A stretch of 29,977 bases of DNA from VRUE01 sp040879985 (GCA_040879985.1 JBBDJH010000008.1:1-29977); one strand, 5' to 3'. Numbered from the stretch's first letter, positions 16,934 to 23,724 are shown. Notes: a model not told the origin generated them from the letters alone. Program-made: numbers and translations.

Positions 16934-17943
16934 GGGGTCGGGGCGATCTCCGTGGGCTCGCCGCCGGGCATCCAGTGGGCCTCGGGCGAGGGCGGGGTGT
17001 CGCGCAGGTACCACTCGGCGTCGAGCGCGCCCATGCAGCCCGTGCCGGCGGCGGTGACCGCCTGGCGATAGGTGCGGTCGACCACGTCGCCGACGGCGAA
17101 GACACCAGCCAGATTGGTCCTGGTCGAGCCCGGCCGGGTGCGGATGTAGCCGTCCTCGTCGGTCTCGACCTGGTCGGCGACGATCTCCGATTTGGGGATG
17201 TGGCCGATCGCGACGAAGGCCCCTTCGACGCCGAAGTCCTCGCTCTCACCGGTCTCGGCGTTGCGCAGGCGGACGTGATCGAGGTTGCCGCCGTCGCCGC
17301 CAGCGAACTCCTCGGCGACGAAGGGCGTCTTGAACTCGATGTTGCCCTGCTCGCGGGCCCGCTCCTGCATGATCTTCGAGGCGCGGAACTCGTCGCGGCG
17401 GTTGACGATGGTGAGGTCGTCGGCGAACTTGGCGACGAAGATCGCGTCCTCCATCGCCGAGTCGCCGCCACCGATCACGACCACCTTTTTGCCTTTGAAG
17501 AAAGCGCCGTCGCAGACGCCGCAGGTGGAGACGCCGCGACCGCTGAGCTCCAGCTCGCCGGGGATGCCGAGCCGGCGCGGCTCCGCCCCCATCGCCAGGA
17601 TCACCGTCTTGGCCAGGTGCTCCTCGTCGCCGAGGAAGACCCGCTGGACGCCGCCGTCGCCGAGCTCGACCCGGTCGACGTCGTCGCTGACGAAGCGGGT
17701 GCCGAAGCGCTCGGCCTGGGCGCGGAACCGGTTCATCATCTCCGGCCCCATGATCCCCTCGGGATAGCCGGGGTAGTTCTCGACGTCGGTCGTGTTCTGC
17801 AGCTGGCCGCCCCACTGGAAGCCCTCGAAGACAAGCGGCTCGAGATTGGCGCGCGCGGTGTAAAGGGCGGCGGTGTAGCCGGCCGGCCCGCCGCCGACGA
17901 TGATCACGTTCTCGACTTTTTTCTGCTCCATCTGGTCCGCCAT
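16930..17943 (-). CDS. trxB: Thioredoxin reductase TrxB
   Basis: A 337-aa low-molecular-weight thioredoxin reductase. FAD-binding GGGPAGYTAALYTARANL at the N-terminus, the redox pair in CGVCDGAFF (about residue 145; more often CATC), the NADPH loop VIGGGDSAMEDA and NRRDEFRAS, and the C-terminal FAD contact GVFAVGDVVDRTYRQAVTAAGTGC. It carries a slightly long Pro-rich C-terminal tail. Thioredoxin it reduces would serve MsrA in this window. Its likely upstream partner gene (flippase-like, 21607) has been separated from it by a 3.6-kb transposon; before insertion the gap was about 48 nt. ATG at 17931 is a possible alternative start. Confidence 0.95.
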   Translation of the reverse strand: MADQMEQKKVENVIIVGGGPAGYTAALYTARANLEPLVFEGFQWGGQLQNTTDVENYPGYPEGIMGPEMMNRFRAQAERFGTRFVSDDVDRVELGDGGVQRVFLGDEEHLAKTVILAMGAEPRRLGIPGELELSGRGVSTCGVCDGAFFKGKKVVVIGGGDSAMEDAIFVAKFADDLTIVNRRDEFRASKIMQERAREQGNIEFKTPFVAEEFAGGDGGNLDHVRLRNAETGESEDFGVEGAFVAIGHIPKSEIVADQVETDEDGYIRTRPGSTRTNLAGVFAVGDVVDRTYRQAVTAAGTGCMGALDAEWYLRDTPPSPEAHWMPGGEPTEIAPTP

Positions 17944-17960
17944 CTCTGCCGCCGGAAGTC

Positions 17961-17982
17961 TAATACTTTACTTTGTATAGTA
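17961..17982 (-). promoter_or_regulatory. AT-rich imperfect palindrome upstream of trxB
   Basis: In the 51 bp between the trxB start and the transposon lies an AT-rich stretch with ATAC/GTAT half-sites separated by 8 nt. It contains possible -10 sequences (TATACA, TATTAG on the minus strand). In this GC-rich setting it is a candidate promoter or operator for trxB, left intact by the insertion. Confidence 0.3.
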
Positions 17983-17986
17983 CCGA

Positions 17987-17994
17987 CTCGGTCA
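17987..17994 (+). repeat. Target-site duplication, left copy
   Basis: CTCGGTCA directly abuts the left terminal inverted repeat and is identical to 21602-21609. It includes TCA, the complement of the flippase-like gene's TGA stop. Confidence 0.9.
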
Positions 17995-18012
17995 GGTGGT
18001 GGGTCAGTTTGA
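17995..18012 (+). repeat. Left terminal inverted repeat (18 bp)
   Basis: GGTGGTGGGTCAGTTTGA, the exact reverse complement of 21584-21601. A GGTG start is reminiscent of IS1-type ends. Confidence 0.92.
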
Positions 18013-18013
18013 G

Positions 18014-18045
18014 TTGACTGGCGCGCTTCCATCGTCAACTAGGGT
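18014..18045 (+). promoter_or_regulatory. Promoter just inside the left transposon end
   Basis: TTGACT (18014-18019) and TAGGGT (18040-18045) are separated by 20 nt. TAGGGT ends 6 nt before the GTG at 18052, predicting a leaderless mRNA. The region also contains the inverted pair AGTTGAC/GTCAACT (18012-18018, 18034-18040), a possible binding site for a regulator or transposase. Confidence 0.45.
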
Positions 18046-18051
18046 CTCGCC

Positions 18052-18672
18052 GTGGCAGGACGTAGGCCGAAAGAGGCATGGCGTGAAACGGGAACCGCCT
18101 GGCGGGGGGAGTTGGCCTATGGGTGTGTCGGCGGTCTTTTGGCCCTCGCCATCTTCGTTCTCACTGACTGGCCGGAGAGCCGAGTGGCGACCGTAGGTAT
18201 TCCTGCTGCCGCAGCGGTCGGCGCAGCGTTCCTCGTCCCCTTGATGCAGTTCTTCTGGCGGCTGCTCTGGCAGCCCTGGAACGACATCAAGGCCAAGGTC
18301 ACCAACCTCGCAGAGGACGAAGGGCACATGGGCGAGTCCGAACGGCTCATCGTGGTTCTCCGCAATTACCTTCGGCAAGGGTTTGAGCTAGAGCCGTATC
18401 GCAAGCACGGAGCATCGACCTACAGCTCTTCCGAGCTGGACGAGTTGGAGGACTGGACCCACAGCGTCGTAACCTGCCTGACGGAATACGGGACCAAGGC
18501 CCAGTGCGAGAAATTCATCGAAGCCGACAAGCTCTGCCCGTCCGGATATGCAGCGCACCGGGAATGGGCGCTTGCTCGGATCGGTGTCTTGGAGGCAATC
18601 ATCGAGGAACTCGACCCGAGTTCAGAGAATCAGTCCAGCAGCGCGGCGATCTCCTCCAGCGACCAGACGTGA
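18052..18672 (+). CDS. Two-TM membrane protein, transposon passenger
   Basis: A 206-aa protein with a GTG start. A short basic N-terminus is followed by two membrane helices (YGCVGGLLALAIFVLTD, about residues 20-40; VGIPAAAAVGAAFLVPLMQFF, about 47-70). A soluble cytoplasmic domain of about 130 residues comes next, with a helical/acidic character (NLAEDEGHMGESERLIVVLRNYLRQG, ELDELEDWTHSVVTCL). I recognise no family. The last 14 codons overlap the transposase 3' end on the opposite strand and encode a Ser-rich tail, so the original C-terminus may have been altered when the element was assembled. Confidence 0.65.
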   Translation: MAGRRPKEAWRETGTAWRGELAYGCVGGLLALAIFVLTDWPESRVATVGIPAAAAVGAAFLVPLMQFFWRLLWQPWNDIKAKVTNLAEDEGHMGESERLIVVLRNYLRQGFELEPYRKHGASTYSSSELDELEDWTHSVVTCLTEYGTKAQCEKFIEADKLCPSGYAAHREWALARIGVLEAIIEELDPSSENQSSSAAISSSDQT

Positions 18673-19463
18673 TCGGCCCTTCCAGCCGCCATTGCAGGCG
18701 TCCGGGGATAGCGCTCCTTGAGCGCTTGGTGGGGCCGGGCGAAGTTGTAGTGCATGAAGTGCAGCGAGACTGAATGCGACAGATTCTCGATCTTGCGGCT
18801 GAACCCATTGGTCAGCCGCGTAAAGCGCCGCATCCCCATCCGCATCGTCAAGTTCTGACGCTCCACGTAGCTGGTTGAGATCCGGTCGGGATCGGGGTTT
18901 CCCTTGAGTGCCCGCCGCTTGGTCCCGATGCAGATCGGCGGGCTGTATTTGCCCGCCTCCGGCGCGGTCGCGTAGCGCTTCTGGATCTGCGCCCAATCGA
19001 CATCGTGGGCAAACGACGGCCCCACGGTCCCTTCGTAGATCCGGTGGCCGTCGGTGCTCAGTTGGATGCGCCCGCTCATTCGGTTCGCGAGGTCGGTCAG
19101 GAAGACTTCGGCGTCGTCCATCGTCCGCTCCCCGACCAGCCAGGCCGGGACCAGCTTCGTATCGGCGCAGAGCGCCGTGAAGGTCCAGACATCGCCGTAG
19201 CCCGGCGTTCCTTTGAACTGCTCCGGGACGTTCTTCTGCTTGGCGTAGCAATAAGCCCAGATCTCGTCAGCCTCGACCACCTTGCAGGGGAGGTCGACCA
19301 GCACGCCGTCCTGGTACTCGGCGCAAGCCTCCCCGAGATCGACAAGCAGTTTCGTGATCGTGTTCTTGGCCGCGCCGGTCATGCGCACCGTCGCCCGGAT
19401 GCTGTTGCCCTCGACCAGGCAGCCGATGATCTGGGCGCGCTTCTCGGTCGAAAGCTTATTCAT
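18630..19463 (-). CDS. IS1-like DDE transposase
   Basis: A 277-aa transposase. The N-terminal helix-turn-helix (KRAQIIGCLVEGNSIRATVRMTGAAKNTITKLL) is followed by the DDE catalytic core: Asp in VVEADEIWAYC, Asp in QLSTDGHRIYEG, and Glu in TSYVERQNLTMRMGMRRF. The conserved tail HFMHYNFARPHQALK follows. It resembles single-ORF IS1-family transposases more than the frameshifted classic IS1, and IS1595-type elements are related. The ATG at 19463 begins the typical MNKLS sequence; the frame is open to 19541 without family similarity. All three acidic residues are present, so it is likely active. Confidence 0.9.
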   Translation of the reverse strand: MNKLSTEKRAQIIGCLVEGNSIRATVRMTGAAKNTITKLLVDLGEACAEYQDGVLVDLPCKVVEADEIWAYCYAKQKNVPEQFKGTPGYGDVWTFTALCADTKLVPAWLVGERTMDDAEVFLTDLANRMSGRIQLSTDGHRIYEGTVGPSFAHDVDWAQIQKRYATAPEAGKYSPPICIGTKRRALKGNPDPDRISTSYVERQNLTMRMGMRRFTRLTNGFSRKIENLSHSVSLHFMHYNFARPHQALKERYPRTPAMAAGRADHVWSLEEIAALLD

Positions 19464-19648
19464 ACTGACCATTATGCTTGAGCAGCCGGACGGAAAAGCT
19501 GCATGCATTGCCGAGCAAGCATGGTCGACGATGCCGGGCAAAAAGGAGGGTTATTGGCTCTAGAATGAGCATAACTCCGCTCGACGAGGTTCCGAGAACA
19601 TACCTGCTACGCTCTGCTTAGTCGAGCAAGCATACAGAGGAGTTCCAG
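19464..19648. other. Divergent intergenic region inside the transposon
   Basis: This 185-bp gap separates the divergent transposase and P63C genes. It contains two copies of CGAGCAAGCAT (19512-19522 and 19623-19633), 111 bp apart, which could be sites for a common regulator. TACGCT (19608-19613) is a possible -10 for the P63C gene. No coding sequence is evident. Confidence 0.4.
19636..19642 (+). promoter_or_regulatory. Strong ribosome binding site AGAGGAG
   Basis: AGAGGAG lies 6 nt before the ATG at 19649. A strong Shine-Dalgarno sequence is uncommon in the host genes here and may reflect the foreign origin of the cargo. Confidence 0.7.
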
Positions 19649-20719
19649 ATGCCCCAAGACGACGAAATCGAGAAAAGCGCACGTGAGCTAGGCCAGCGTG
19701 GAGCGAGTAGAGGCGGGAAGGCCCGGGCGGAGAATCTCTCAGCCGAGGAGCGGAGCGAAATCGCTCGACAAGCCGCCCGGAAGAGGTGGGGCAGCACGGT
19801 CGTCGACGCGCCCTATAGCGGCACGATCGTGATCGGAGATTTCGAGATCAAGTGCGCGGTGACGACTGACGGAACCAGACTGATCAACCAGAACACCTTT
19901 CTGCGGGCGCTCGGGCGCGATCCTAGACCGAAGGGCGGCACCGGCTCGCAGAGCAGCGTGGTTCCGGCCGTACTGTCTGCGAAGAACCTCCAGCCTTTTG
20001 TCTCCGACAAGCTTCGCGAGATGTCCGAGCCGGTCGAGTATCGACCGGACACGGGCGGCACCGCGCAGGGGTACAAAGCGCTGATCTTGCCGGAGGTCTG
20101 CGACGTTTACCTAGATGCTCGCACTGCCGGGGTTCTGCATCACACGCAGGAGCGAGTAGCCAAAGCGGCTGAGATCCTTATGCGTGGCCTGGCACGGGTC
20201 GGCATCACCGCCTTGATCGACGAGGCAACCGGCTATCAGGAGACCCGCGCGCGTCGAGAGCTTCAGAAGATTCTTGAGGCCTATATCTCGGAGGAGCTTC
20301 GCCCGTGGACGAAGATGTTCCCCGACGAGTTCTTCAAGCAGATCTATCGCCTTCAAGAATGGGAGTACAAACCTGGCACGGCGAAGCGAACGTCTTACGT
20401 CGGCAAGCTGATCAACTCCTACATCTACGAGCAGCTTCCGCCGGGGATATTGGAGACGCTGCGCGAGAAGAATCCCCGGCGACCTGGCGGATACCGAGCG
20501 CACAAGCACCACCAGTTCCTCACCACCAATACCGGCAGTCCCCACCTTGACCGACAGATCGCAACGGTGACGACGCTGATGCGGATATCCGAGAACAAGA
20601 AGGAATTTGAGGAGCTGTTTGAGAAGGCTTTCCCGCCCATGCAGCCTCGTTTGCCGCTGGTGATCGAGCTGGCGAACGAAGGGGAAGAAGGGTTGGACGA
20701 GGGCGAGGAGGCGGCCTAA
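19649..20719 (+). CDS. P63C-domain protein, transposon passenger
   Basis: A 356-aa protein. Residues 19-48 form a basic GGKARAENLSAEERSEIARQAARKRWG motif, found in many small putatively nucleic-acid-binding proteins. The central part (about 55-180) contains TDGTRLINQNTFLRALGR. Residues 186-305 match the P63C domain: ALIDEATGYQ, LRPWTKMFPDEFFKQIYRL, TSYVGKLINSYIYEQLPPGIL, and KHHQFLTTNTGSPHLDRQI. P63C proteins occur in prophages and other mobile DNA; their activity is unknown. The C-terminus is acidic. It ends in CTAA shared with the convergent small basic protein gene, which carries the same basic motif. Confidence 0.85.
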   Translation: MPQDDEIEKSARELGQRGASRGGKARAENLSAEERSEIARQAARKRWGSTVVDAPYSGTIVIGDFEIKCAVTTDGTRLINQNTFLRALGRDPRPKGGTGSQSSVVPAVLSAKNLQPFVSDKLREMSEPVEYRPDTGGTAQGYKALILPEVCDVYLDARTAGVLHHTQERVAKAAEILMRGLARVGITALIDEATGYQETRARRELQKILEAYISEELRPWTKMFPDEFFKQIYRLQEWEYKPGTAKRTSYVGKLINSYIYEQLPPGILETLREKNPRRPGGYRAHKHHQFLTTNTGSPHLDRQIATVTTLMRISENKKEFEELFEKAFPPMQPRLPLVIELANEGEEGLDEGEEAA

Positions 20720-20934
20720 CGGCCCCAACGTGCTTGCGCGGCCTTGCGAGCGGCTTCCGACCGTTCCTTCGCCGCCATTCGCTCAGCGCGCACACGGCCA
20801 CCCTTCTGCCCGCCAGTACGTCCAGCTTGGGCGTGCTGGCTCTCCGGCTCCTGCGGCGTCTCGTCGGTCGCATCGTCAACAATGGCGGCAGCGAGACGGT
20901 TCAAGTCGGCGGGCTTCTTCGACCGCTTAGGCAT
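20716..20934 (-). CDS. Small basic protein with GGxKGGxxRAE motif
   Basis: A 72-aa protein: a Lys/Arg-rich start (MPKRSKKPADLN), a short helical acidic section (AAAIVDDATDETPQEPES) and residues 41-71 with GGQKGGRVRAERMAAKERSEAARKAAQARWG split over a turn and helix. This matches a widespread small family sometimes annotated as histone-like or RNA-binding, without proof. The last half is clearly related to residues 19-48 of the P63C protein encoded convergently. Its ATG overlaps the XRE stop by 8 nt, so translation is probably coupled. Confidence 0.8.
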   Translation of the reverse strand: MPKRSKKPADLNRLAAAIVDDATDETPQEPESQHAQAGRTGGQKGGRVRAERMAAKERSEAARKAAQARWGR

Positions 20935-21211
20935 GCTCAGAGGGTACCTCGCTGCTCAGCGAGAACCGGCCGGGCCTGATCTCGGTTTTTCCCGGACTCC
21001 AGGTGATCCCGTCGAGCAGGTCCCCTGCATCGGCCGGTAGCGCCGTCGCCAGCTTGATCAGCGTGTCGATCCTCGGCGTCCTCGCCCCACGCTCAAGCAG
21101 CCCTATCTCGGTGCGATGGAGGCTTGCCCGCTCTCCAAGGGCTTCCTGCGACAGGCCGGTGCGCTTCCTGCACCGGCGCAGGTTTTCTCCGAACCGCCTC
21201 GCGACATCCAT
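20927..21211 (-). CDS. XRE-family transcriptional regulator
   Basis: A 94-aa Cro/CI-type HTH protein. FGENLRRCRKRTGLSQEALGERASLHRTEIGLLERGARTPR covers helices 1-4 with recognition helix around LHRTEIG, then IDTLIKLATALPADAGDLLDGI completes the five-helix fold. The short tail (PGRFSLSSEVPSEHA) has no ligand domain. ATG at 21211 overlaps the preceding gene's TGA (TGATG), favouring it over the GTG codons at 21217/21214. It is a likely regulator of the passenger genes or of itself; the target is unknown. Confidence 0.88.
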   Translation of the reverse strand: MDVARRFGENLRRCRKRTGLSQEALGERASLHRTEIGLLERGARTPRIDTLIKLATALPADAGDLLDGITWSPGKTEIRPGRFSLSSEVPSEHA

Positions 21212-21468
21212 CACCACGCCTCCAGCCGGTGCGCTTCACGCGCTGCGCTGGTCGGCCAAAGGGACTGCGATTTGCGCCCACCGATTTCCAGCAGGCCGCA
21301 CTCCCGCAGAGAGGAGATCGCCTGCTCGACCGCCGCGCCGTCCCCAAACTCCCGCGTGAGTTCGCGGATCGTGAGCGTCGATGGGTGCCCGCCCAAGCTC
21401 AAGGCGAGAATGGCGCGCTGGACTACGAAATGCTTGCCGGACTGGCCCGGCCTAGGATCTTCTTGCAT
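21211..21468 (-). CDS. Small winged-helix-like protein, partner of the XRE regulator
   Basis: An 85-aa protein with a winged-helix pattern: FVVQRAILALSL (H1), TIRELTREFG (H2), AAVEQAISSLRECGLL (recognition H3), then a short wing (IGGRKSQSLWPTSAA). It looks like small wHTH proteins that I recall pairing with XRE regulators in related actinobacteria, though no name applies. It is the first gene of a coupled three-gene operon on the minus strand. An AAGGA about 10 nt before the ATG is a weak ribosome site. Confidence 0.7.
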   Translation of the reverse strand: MQEDPRPGQSGKHFVVQRAILALSLGGHPSTLTIRELTREFGDGAAVEQAISSLRECGLLEIGGRKSQSLWPTSAAREAHRLEAW

Positions 21469-21492
21469 GGGAAGTACGTCCTTCCTGTGCCG

Positions 21493-21523
21493 GGCGGGGG
21501 GCTGTTGTCGCAGCGCCCCCGCC
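21493..21523. other. GC-rich hairpin upstream of the wHTH gene
   Basis: GGCGGGGGGCTG (21493-21504) pairs with 21511-21523 with one bulged C and a 6-nt loop. It may act as a terminator insulating the element, or as a leader structure for the regulator operon. No T-run follows. Confidence 0.4.
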
Positions 21524-21537
21524 GTTTGGTCTCTATG

Positions 21538-21570
21538 TCGCCAGCGAAGCTAGGGCAAATCGGCTGGCGA
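21538..21570. repeat. Subterminal inverted and direct repeats at the right transposon end
   Basis: TCGCCAGC (21538-21545) and GCTGGCGA (21563-21570) are perfect inverted repeats. Each arm is followed by a GCTAGGG heptamer (21549-21555 and 21572-21578). Subterminal repeats of this kind are candidate transposase binding sites or an operator for the wHTH/XRE operon. Confidence 0.4.
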
Positions 21571-21583
21571 GGCTAGGGGAGAT

Positions 21584-21601
21584 TCAAACTGACCCACCAC
21601 C
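21584..21601 (-). repeat. Right terminal inverted repeat (18 bp)
   Basis: TCAAACTGACCCACCACC, the exact reverse complement of 17995-18012; similarity ends abruptly on the inner side. Confidence 0.92.
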
Positions 21602-21609
21602 CTCGGTCA
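21602..21609 (+). repeat. Target-site duplication, right copy
   Basis: CTCGGTCA, identical to 17987-17994. Its last three bases are the complement of the stop codon (TGA) of the gene at 21607, so insertion left that reading frame complete. Confidence 0.9.
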
Positions 21610-22740
21610 ACCGGCTTTGCCCGTTTCGGCGCCCGCCGGCGCCCCGGCGAAGCCCGGCTCCCGGTCGATCGGCAGGCTCTCCTCCTCCCACTGCGCGACG
21701 CGCTTGCGCAGCTGGAAGAAGGCGGCGATGCCGGGTGGGATCGGCAGCCAGAAGGCGACCAGGCGGTAGATCAGGATCGCCGGGAAGACGGTCTCCTCGG
21801 GGATGCCGAAGAGCACGAAGGCGCCGATCATGCCGGCGTCGACCGCGCCGACCCCGGCCGGCGCCAGGGGGAAGAGGTTGCCGACCATGCCGAGGAAGAA
21901 GCCCTGGACGACGACAGCCAGCGGCACGTCCACACCGAACGCCTTGAACGACGCCCAGAGGATGCCGATGTTGGCCGCCCAGTAGCCGGCGGCGCCGACC
22001 ACCGCCAGGCCGCCGCGACCGGGGTGGACCAGCAGTCCGAGACCGAACCTGGCCCCCTCGCCGGCGACGGCCGGCACGCGGGCGACCTTGTCGGCGATCG
22101 CGCGCGCTTTGGGGCGGTGGACGTGGGCCGCGAGGCGGTGGCCTAAATCGGACGGGATCAGGGTCACCAGGACGCCCACGATCAGGGCCAGCCCCGCCAC
22201 CGAAGCCGGGATCACGGTCAGCTCGACCGAGTCCTTGCCCGGCAGGACCCCGGTGCGCAGCAGCACCCCGAAGACGATCAGCGCCAGCGGGTAGAAGACG
22301 TACTGCAGGGTGAGGAAGGCGACCATCCGCCGCGCCACCTCGTGGCGGATCATCCCCGCCTTGCGCAGCGCCCAGTAGGTCAGCGCGATTCCCCCGGCGC
22401 CGCCGGCCGAGAAGATCCGCGTCGCCGCCAGGCCGGCCATGTTGATGTCGTAGGTCTCCGACCAGCGCAGGCGCAGGGCGTCGCCGCCGACGACGGCTTT
22501 GAACATCGCGATGTAGGTGGCGACGGCGACGAGCTCGAAGCCGATCGCGACGCCGATCCAGACCGCGTCCGCTTCGCCCAGGCGGTCCAGCGAGCTGCCC
22601 AGGCCGACCAGCTTCGGGAAGAGGAAGTAGATCCCGATCAGCAGGGCGAAAACGACGAGCAGGGTCTGTACCACTCGCCGCGGGGTGAGAAGCGGCAGCT
22701 CGTAGCCGCCGTTTCCGTTCGCCGGCTGCTCGGGAGACAC
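21607..22740 (-). CDS. UPF0104 / lysyl-PG synthase TM-domain (flippase-like) protein
   Basis: A 377-aa inner-membrane protein with about eight hydrophobic segments and a GTG start. TRIFSAGGAGGIALTYWALRKAGM and GMVGNLFPLAPAGVGAVDAGMIG are the conserved glycine-rich blocks of the LPG_synthase_TM/UPF0104 family, the flippase-like half of MprF. The catalytic aminoacyl-transfer domain is absent, so lipid flipping or glycolipid export is the likely role. It lies 10 nt after the PAP2 gene, forming a lipid-related pair; trxB was the next gene before the transposon inserted. TAGCGT 7 nt before the GTG (overlapping the PAP2 stop) could be a -10. Confidence 0.87.
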   Translation of the reverse strand: MSPEQPANGNGGYELPLLTPRRVVQTLLVVFALLIGIYFLFPKLVGLGSSLDRLGEADAVWIGVAIGFELVAVATYIAMFKAVVGGDALRLRWSETYDINMAGLAATRIFSAGGAGGIALTYWALRKAGMIRHEVARRMVAFLTLQYVFYPLALIVFGVLLRTGVLPGKDSVELTVIPASVAGLALIVGVLVTLIPSDLGHRLAAHVHRPKARAIADKVARVPAVAGEGARFGLGLLVHPGRGGLAVVGAAGYWAANIGILWASFKAFGVDVPLAVVVQGFFLGMVGNLFPLAPAGVGAVDAGMIGAFVLFGIPEETVFPAILIYRLVAFWLPIPPGIAAFFQLRKRVAQWEEESLPIDREPGFAGAPAGAETGKAG

Positions 22741-22750
22741 GCTTGGGACG

Positions 22751-23695
22751 CTACCCGTTGGCGAGGCGCTCCAGACGCTGCAGGCCTCGATTCACCGCCA
22801 GGACCGCCGGCTCGCCCAGCGACTCGCCCCGCTGCGCGACGGCGACCAGCCCCGCCCCGGCGGCGAGATCGGTGACGTAGTGCTCGCCCAGGTAGACCAG
22901 CGCGAAGCCGAGGGTCAGGGCGTAGGCCCAGCCGGCGACGCCGGCGGTGCGGCCGGTGCCGGCGAGCGAGGCCGCCGCCGCCACCGAGGTCGCGAAGTGC
23001 AGCGAGGGCATCGCCGCCCAGGGGTTGCCCCCCAGCGCCCCGTACATCGCCGGCCAGGCCGATCCCCAGGTCTCCTCGCCGACCTCGAGCATGATCCGCC
23101 GCACCTCTTCGTCACCGGCGTAGCCCTGCTCCGAGGCCCACCACGGCGGCGCCGTCGGGGCGGCGAAGTAGACCGCGCAGCCGAGGTCGAAGACGGCGGC
23201 GAGGCGGCGGGCGGCGCGGGGAAAGCGGTCGGGATGGCGGACGAGGATGAAGGCCAGCGCCAGGTAGGGCTCGATGAACCAGAGCCAGTGCACCCAGGCC
23301 AGCAGGCGGTTGACGGGCGCCACGCCGCCCAGCCGGGCGAGGCCGCGCTGCAGGCGCACGGTGGGCAAGCGGCCGAGGCCGATGGCCCGGTCGAGGACGA
23401 TCGGGTAGCGGACCCTGAGCCGTCGGCGCAGGCGCTCCGGGTCGTCGTAGGGGATCTCGTGAGCCATCGTGAAGCCCCACATCTGCAGCGCGTACATCGC
23501 GACGTCGCGCTTGCGCGAGCGCGGCTGCAGGACGGCGAGCCCCAAGGGCCCGGCGGCACAGGCCGCGATCGTCACCGGGGCGGGGATGTGCGCCCGGCGG
23601 CGCAGCAGCGGCACCACGATCGCAGCCCCGATCGCGGCACCCGCCCCAGCCCGCACCGCCTTGCGCAGCGCCGGAGATGGCCGACGTTTCTTCAT
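22751..23695 (-). CDS. PAP2 / AUR1-like membrane phosphatase or phosphotransferase
   Basis: A 314-aa polytopic protein. MPSLHFATSVAAA (about residue 235) and LGEHYVTDLAAG (about 288) are the second and third PAP2 motifs, with the two active-site His and the Asp, in the variant form seen in inositol-phosphorylceramide-synthase-like (PAP2_3) proteins. An N-terminal segment with VVPLLRRRAHIPAPVT may be a membrane anchor. It likely acts on a lipid phosphate at the membrane surface; the exact substrate is unknown. It is divergent from the CoxII-like gene with 29 bp between starts, and it pairs with the flippase-like gene downstream. Confidence 0.87.
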   Translation of the reverse strand: MKKRRPSPALRKAVRAGAGAAIGAAIVVPLLRRRAHIPAPVTIAACAAGPLGLAVLQPRSRKRDVAMYALQMWGFTMAHEIPYDDPERLRRRLRVRYPIVLDRAIGLGRLPTVRLQRGLARLGGVAPVNRLLAWVHWLWFIEPYLALAFILVRHPDRFPRAARRLAAVFDLGCAVYFAAPTAPPWWASEQGYAGDEEVRRIMLEVGEETWGSAWPAMYGALGGNPWAAMPSLHFATSVAAAASLAGTGRTAGVAGWAYALTLGFALVYLGEHYVTDLAAGAGLVAVAQRGESLGEPAVLAVNRGLQRLERLANG

Positions 23696-23709
23696 GAGGC
23701 CGGCGAGTA

Positions 23710-23715
23710 TAGGAT
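23710..23715 (+). promoter_or_regulatory. -10-like hexamer TAGGAT before the CoxII-like gene
   Basis: TAGGAT ends 9 nt before the TTG start at 23725. On the other strand TATACT precedes the PAP2 ATG by 10 nt in the same 29-bp gap, so this is another compact divergent promoter. Confidence 0.4.
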
Positions 23716-23724
23716 GGCCGCGCT

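Larger units (their letters stand above)
17995..21601. mobile_element. 3607-bp IS1-like transposon carrying passenger genes
   Basis: The element is bounded by 18-bp perfect inverted repeats and an 8-bp direct target duplication, so its ends are defined to the base. It holds a transposase (minus strand) and five passenger genes. The two-TM protein and the P63C protein are on plus; the wHTH, XRE and small basic protein genes are on minus. Base composition is visibly less GC-rich than the flanks. Intact ends, an exact duplication and intact frames point to a recent insertion. Autonomous IS1-type elements are usually about 0.8-1.2 kb, so this is an enlarged transporter-type element. Confidence 0.9.

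Noticed and set aside
18600..19650. A separate about 1-kb insertion sequence made only of the transposase
   Set aside because: No inverted repeats or target duplication flank the transposase gene itself; the only matching ends are at 17995 and 21601.
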